Below are positions 58,767-64,000 of a stretch of 64,000 nt of DNA, one piece after another. Both the position numbers and the translations under genes were made by a program. A model generated the notes under the pieces. It was not told the origin of the DNA and did not search any database. It saw only the letters and a list, made by a program, of their open reading frames with translations. The DNA is from Osedax fenrisi. Taxonomy: Eukaryota; Annelida; Polychaeta; Sabellida; Siboglinidae. How positions within the stretch are numbered: position 1 is the first letter of the stretch; every line of letters starts with the position of its first letter. Location of the stretch: NCBI GenBank assembly GCA_964019155.1, contig OZ025246.1, forward strand, positions 3,288,066 to 3,352,065, read 5' to 3'.

Positions 58767-61126
58767 CTAGGTTAGCTTTGAGGGGTAACACTAGGTTAGC
58801 TCTGAGGGGTATCACAAGCTTTGAGGGGTATCACTAGGTTAGCTCTGAGGGGTGTCACTAGGTTAGCTCTGAGGGGTATCACTAGGTTAGCTTTGAGGGG
58901 TAACATTAGGTTAGATTTGAGGGGTATCACTAGGTTAGCTTTGAGGGGTATCACTAGGTTAGCTTTGAGGGGTATCACTAGGTTAGCTTTGAGGGGTATC
59001 ACTAGGTTAGCTTTGAGGGGTATCACTAGGTTAGCTTTGAGGGGTATCACTAGGTTAGCTTTGAGGGGTTGCACTAGGTTAGCTTTGAGGGGTATCACTA
59101 GGTTAGCTTTGAGGGGTAGCACTAGGTTAGCTTTGAGGGGTATCACTAGCTTTGAGGGGTATCACTAGGTTAGCTTTGAGGGGTATCACTAGGTTAGATT
59201 TAAGGGGTATCACTAGCTTTGAGGGATATCACTAGGTTAGCTCTGAGGGGTATCACTAGGTTAGCTTTGAGGGGTATCATTAGCTTTGAGGGGTATCACT
59301 AGGTTAGCTCTGAGGGGTGTCACTAGGTTAGCTCTGAGGGGTATCACTAGGTTAGCTTTGAGGGGTATCACTAGGTTAGCTTTGAGGGGTATCAGTAGGT
59401 TAGCTTTGAGGGGTATCACTAGGTTAGCTCTTAGGGGTATCACTAGGTTAGCTTTGAGGGGTATCACTAGTTTTGAGGGGTATCACTAGGTTAGCTCTGA
59501 GGGGTATCACTAGGTTAGCTTTGAGGGGTATCACTAGGTTAGCTCTGAGGGGTATCACTAGTTTAGCTCTGAGGGGTATCACTAGGTTAGCTCTGAGGGG
59601 TATCACTAGGTTAGCTCTGAGGGGTATCACTAGGTTAGCTCTGAGGGGTATCATTAGGTTAGCTTTGAGGGGTATCACTAGGTTAGCTTTGAGGGGTATC
59701 ACTAGGTTAGCTTTGAGGGGTATCACTAGGTTAGCTTTGAGGGGTATCACTAGGTTAGCTTTGAGGGGTATCACTAGGTTAGCTTTGAGGGGTATCACTA
59801 GGTTAGCTCTGAGGGGTATCACTAGGTTAGCTCTGAGGGGTATCACTAGGTTAGCTTTGAGGGGTATCACTAGGTTAGCTCTGAGGGGTATCACTAGGTT
59901 AGCTTTGAGGGGTATCCCTAGGTTAGCTCTGAGGGGTATCACTAGGTTAGCTCTGAGGGGTATTACTAGGTTAGCTCTGAGGGGTATCACTAGGTTAGCT
60001 CTGAGGGGTATCACTAGGTTAGCTTTGAGGGGTATCACTAGCTTTGAGGGGTATCACTAGGTTAGCTTTGAGGGGTATCACTAGGTTAGCTTTGAGGGGT
60101 ATCACTAGCTTTGAGGGGTATCACTAGGTTAGCTCTGAGGGGTATCACTAGCTTTGAGGGGTATCACTAGGTTAGCTCTGAGGGGTGTCACTAGGTTAGC
60201 TCTGAGGGGTATCACTAGGTTAGCTTTGAGGGGTATCACTGGGTTAGCTTTGAGGGGTATCACTAGGTTAGCTTTGAGGGGTATCACTAGGTTAGCTTTG
60301 AGGGGTATCACTAGCTTTGAGGGGTATCACTAGGTTAGCTTTGAGGGGTATCACTAGCTTTGAGGGGTATCACTAGGTTAGCTCTGAGGGGTATCACTAG
60401 CTTTGAGGGGTATCACTAGGTTAGCTCTGAGGGGTGTTACTAGGTTAGCTCTGAGAGGTATCACTAGGTTAGCTTTGAGGGGTATCACTAGGTTAGCTTT
60501 GAGGGGTATCAGTAGGTTAGATTTAAGGGGTATCACTAGGTTAGCTCTGAGGGGTAGCACTAGGTTAGCTTTGAGGGGTATCACTAGGTTAGCTCTGAGG
60601 GGTATCACTAGGTTAGCTTTGAGGGGTATCGCTATCTTTGAGGGGTATCACTAGGTTAGCTCTGAGGGGTATCACTAGGTTAGCTTTGAGGGGTATCTCT
60701 AGGTTAGCTTTGAGGGGTATCACTAGGTTAGCTCTGAGGGGTATCACTAGGTTAGCTTTGAGGAGTATCACTAGCTTTGAGGGGTATCACTAGGTTAGCT
60801 CTGAGGGGTATCACTAGGTTAGCTCTGAGGGGTATCACTAGGTTAGCTATGAGGGGTATCACTAGCTTTGAGGGGTATCACTAGGTTAGCTTTGAGGGGT
60901 ATCACTAGCTTTGAGGGGTATCACTAGGTTAGCTCTGAGGGGTATCACTAGGTTAGCTTTGAGGGGTATCTCTAGGTTAGCTCTGAGGGGTATCACTAGG
61001 TTAGCTCTGAGGGGTATCACTAGGTTAGCTTTGAGGGGTATCACTAGGTTAGCGTTGAGGGGTAGCACTAGGTTAGCTTTGAGGGGTATCACTAGCTTTG
61101 AGGGGTATCACTAGGTTAGCTTTGAG

Positions 61127-64000
61127 GGGTAACACTAGGTTAGCTCTGAGGGGTATCACTAGCTTTGAGGGGTATCACTAGGTTAGCTCTGAGGGGTGTC
61201 ACTAGGTTAGCTCTGAGGGGTATCACTAGGTTAGCTTTGAGGGGTATCACTAGGTTAGCTCCGAGGGGTATCACTAGGTTAGCTTTGAGCGGTATCACTA
61301 GGTTAGCTCCGAGGGGTATCACTAGGTTAGCTTTGAGGGGTATCACTAGCTTTGAGGGGTATCACTAGGTTAGCTCTGAGGGGTATCACTAGCTTTGAGG
61401 GGTATCACTAGGTTAGCTCTGAGGGGTGTCACTAGGTTAGCTCTGAGGGGTATCACTAGGTTAGCTTTGAGGGGTATCACTAGGTTAGCTCCGAGGGGTA
61501 TCACTAGGTTAGCTTTGAGGGGTATCACTAGGTTAGCTCCGAGGGGTATCACTAGGTTAGCTTTGAGGGGTATCACTAGCTTTGAGGGGTATCACTAGGT
61601 TAGCTTTGAGGGGTATCACTAGGTTAGCTCCGAGGGGTATCACTAGGTTAGCTTTGAGGGGTATCACTAGGTTAGCTCCGAGGGGTATCACTAGGTTAGC
61701 TTTGAGGGGTATCACTAGGTTAGCTTTGAGGGGTATCACTAGGTTAGCTTTGAGGGGTAGAACTAGGTTAGCTTTGAGGGGTATCACTAGGTTAGCTTTG
61801 AGAGGTAGAACTAGGTTAGCTTTGAGGGGTATCACTAGGTTAGCTTTGAGGGGTAGCACTAGGTTAGCTTTGAGGGGTAACATTAGGTTAGCTCTGAGGG
61901 GTATCACTAGGTTAGCTCTGATGGGTATCACTAGGTTAGCTTTGAGGGGTATCACTAGGTTAGCTTTGAGGGGTATCAGTAGGTTAGCTTTGAGGGGTAT
62001 CACTAGGTTAGCTCCGAGGGGTATCACTAGGTTAGCTCCGAGGGGTATCACTAGGTTAGCTTTGAGGGGTATCACTAGGTTAGCTTTGAGGGGTATCACT
62101 AGGTTAGCTTTGAGGGGTATCACTAGGTTAGCTTTGAGGGGTAGCACTAGGTTAGCTTTGAGGGGTATCATTAGGTTAGCTCTGAGGGGTATCACTAGGT
62201 TAGCTCTGATGGGAATCACTAGGTTAGCTTTGAGGGGTATACCTAGGTTAGCTTTGAGGGGTATCAGTAGGTTAGCTTTGAGGGGTATCACTAGGTTAGC
62301 TCTGAGGGGTATCACTAGGTTAGCTTTGAGGGGTATCACTAGCTTTGAGGGGTATCTCTAGGTTAGCTCTGAGGGGTATCACTAGGTTAGCTTTGAGGGG
62401 TATCACTAGGTTAGCTTTGAGGGGTATCACTAGGTTAGCTTTGAGGGGTATCACTAGGTTAGCTCTGAGGGGTATCACTAGGTTAGCTTTTAGGGGTATC
62501 ACTAGGTTAGCTTTGAGGGGTAGCACTAGGTTAGCTTTGAGGGGTAGCACTAGGTTAGCTTTGAGAGGTATCACTAGGTTAGCTTTGAGGGGTATCACTA
62601 GCTTTGAGGGGTATCACTAGGTTAGCTCTGAGGGGTATCACTAGCTTTGAGGGGTATCACTAGGTTAGCTCTGAGGGGTGTCACTAGGTTAGCTCTGAGG
62701 GGTATCACTAGGTTAGCTTTGAGGGGTATCACTGGGTTAGCTTTGAGGGGTATCACTAGGTTAGCTTTGAGGGGTATCACTAGGTTAGCTTTGAGGGGTA
62801 TCACTAGCTTTGAAGGGTATCACTAGGTTAGCTTTGAGGGGTATCACTAGGTTAGCTTTGAGGGGTATCACTAACTTTGAGGGGTATCACTAGGTTAGCT
62901 CTGAGGGGTATCACTAGCTTTGAGGGGTATCACTAGGTTAGCTCTGAGGGGTGTCACTAGGTTAGCTCTGAGGGGTATCACTAGGTTAGCTTTGAGGGGT
63001 ATCAGTAGGTTAGCTTTGAGGGGTATCACTAGGTTAGCTCTGAGGGGTAGCACTAGGTTAGCTTTGAGGGGTATCACTAGGTTAGCTCTGAGGGGTATCA
63101 CTAGGTTAGCTTTGAGGGGTATCACTAGCTTTGAGGGGTATCACTAGGTTAGCTCTGAGGGGTATCACTAGGTTAGCTTTGAGGGGTATCTCTAGGTTAG
63201 CTCTGAGGGGTATCACTAGGTTAGCTCTGAGGGGTATCACTAGGTTAGCTTTGAGGGGTATCACTAGCTTTGAGGGGTATCACTAGGTTAGCTCTGAGGG
63301 GTATCACTAGGTTAGCTCTGAGGGGTATCACTAGGTTAGCTTTGAGGGGTATCACTAGCTTTGAGGGGTATCACAAGGTTAGCTTTGAGGGGTATCACTA
63401 GCTTTGAGGGGTATCACTAGGTTAGCTCTGAGGGGTAACACTAGGTTAGCTTTGAGGGGTATCTCTAGGTTAGCTCTGAGGGGTATCACTAGGTTAGATC
63501 TGATGGGTATCACTAGGATAGCTTTGAGGGGTATTACTAGGTTAGCTTTGAGGGGTAGCACTAGGTTAGCTTTGAGGGGTATCACTAGGTTAGCTTTGAG
63601 GGGTATCACTAGGTTAGCTTTGAGGGGTATCAGTAGGTTAGCTTTGAGGGGTATCACTAGGTTAGCTCTGAGGGGTATCACTAGGTTAGCTCTGAGGGGT
63701 ATCACTAGGTTAGCTCTGAGGGGTATCACTAGGTTAGCTTTGAGGGTATCACTAGCTTTGAGGGGTATCACTAGGTTAGCTCTGAGGGGTATCACTAGCT
63801 TTGAGGGGTATCAATACGTTAGCTTTGAGGGGTGTCACTAGGTTAGCTCTGAGGCGTATCACTAGGTTAGCTTTGAGGGGTATCACTGGGTTAGCTTTGA
63901 GGGGTATCACTAGTTTAGCTTTGAGGGGTATCACTAGGTTAGCTTTGAGGGGTAGCACTAGGTTAGCTTTGAGGGGTATCACTAGCTTTGAGGGGTATCA
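61127..64000 (+). repeat. Satellite duplication C, copy 2, cut by the window end
   Basis: Near-identical to 55893-58766 at an offset of 5234 bp; its true right end lies outside. Confidence 0.85.

Larger units (their letters stand above)
35248..64000 (+). repeat. 24-bp satellite array with higher-order structure, continuing past the window
   Basis: About 28.75 kb (on the order of 1,200 units) of a 24-bp unit made of GGGGTATCACTAGG followed by TTAGCTYTGA. All copies have one orientation. Variants: CTC, TTT or CCG in the YTGA part; TAGC, TAAC or TGTC for TATC; and a 19-bp short unit lacking GTTAG. Because 24 is divisible by three, one plus frame gives an octapeptide LALRGITR and one minus frame gives ANLVIPLK; every short unit breaks these frames with a stop soon after. 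The first kilobase is mostly the CTC type, later parts mostly TTT, and CCG units appear from about 37640. Open frames here are not genes. Confidence 0.97.

Noticed and set aside
34901..64000. Dozens of ORFs of 60-476 codons in the satellite on both strands
   Set aside because: They are translations of a 24-bp unit without stops in two frames. They end wherever a 19-bp unit shifts the frame and have no domain or independent start context. Only the in-frame continuation from LU exon 8 is kept as a question.
35248..64000. CRISPR-like array
   Set aside because: There are no variable spacers between constant repeats, units are contiguous, and the context is eukaryotic.
35248..64000. Telomeric repeat
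   Set aside because: GGTTAG occurs once per 24-bp unit but there is no TTAGGG-type tandem run; the unit is a satellite.

Overview
The window is nuclear DNA from an AT-rich animal genome, most likely a non-vertebrate metazoan. It has spliced genes with GT-AG introns, many long (AT)n tracts, several decayed non-LTR retrotransposons, MITE-like elements and a very large tandem satellite. Nothing looks prokaryotic. Most long open frames are microsatellite or satellite translations, not genes. The real coding sequence sits in short exons that a plain ORF search misses.

Region by region. 1-1912 is a transposon-like cluster of inverted GC-islet repeats. 2443-12025 (+) holds short, GC-richer, open segments with good splice sites and mostly compatible phases. 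I read these as part of an unidentified gene ending at a stop at 12023, with MITEs, a LINE remnant, a long inverted repeat, minisatellites, a SINE-like element and a perfect 66-bp palindrome in its introns. 12530-16870 is a decayed R2-like retrotransposon whose two parts point in opposite directions, as after twin priming. A second LINE is inserted in it, flanked by a 39-bp target-site duplication. 16871-19110 is AT-rich and carries another LINE remnant.

20042-35230 (+) holds the best find: an eight-exon gene for a secreted or GPI-type Ly6/uPAR (three-finger, LU) protein. It encodes a signal peptide, three complete LU domains and the start of a fourth. All eight exons join in phase, and the cysteine pattern, including CC-x4-CN, repeats in each domain. 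An RFX X-box and an NRF1-type palindrome lie side by side 170-200 bp upstream of the ATG. Its introns hold LINEs, a (CTA)n microsatellite split by a LINE, a TIR element and a minisatellite.

35248-64000 (45% of the window, running off its end) is a single-orientation 24-bp satellite. It begins 17 bp after the last LU donor-like site and continues the LU reading frame as an octapeptide repeat. It contains nested, nearly identical duplications at offsets of 1592, 3740, 5234 and 6487 bp. Either the LU gene has an intron of more than 28 kb made of satellite, or the array has cut the gene in its fourth domain.
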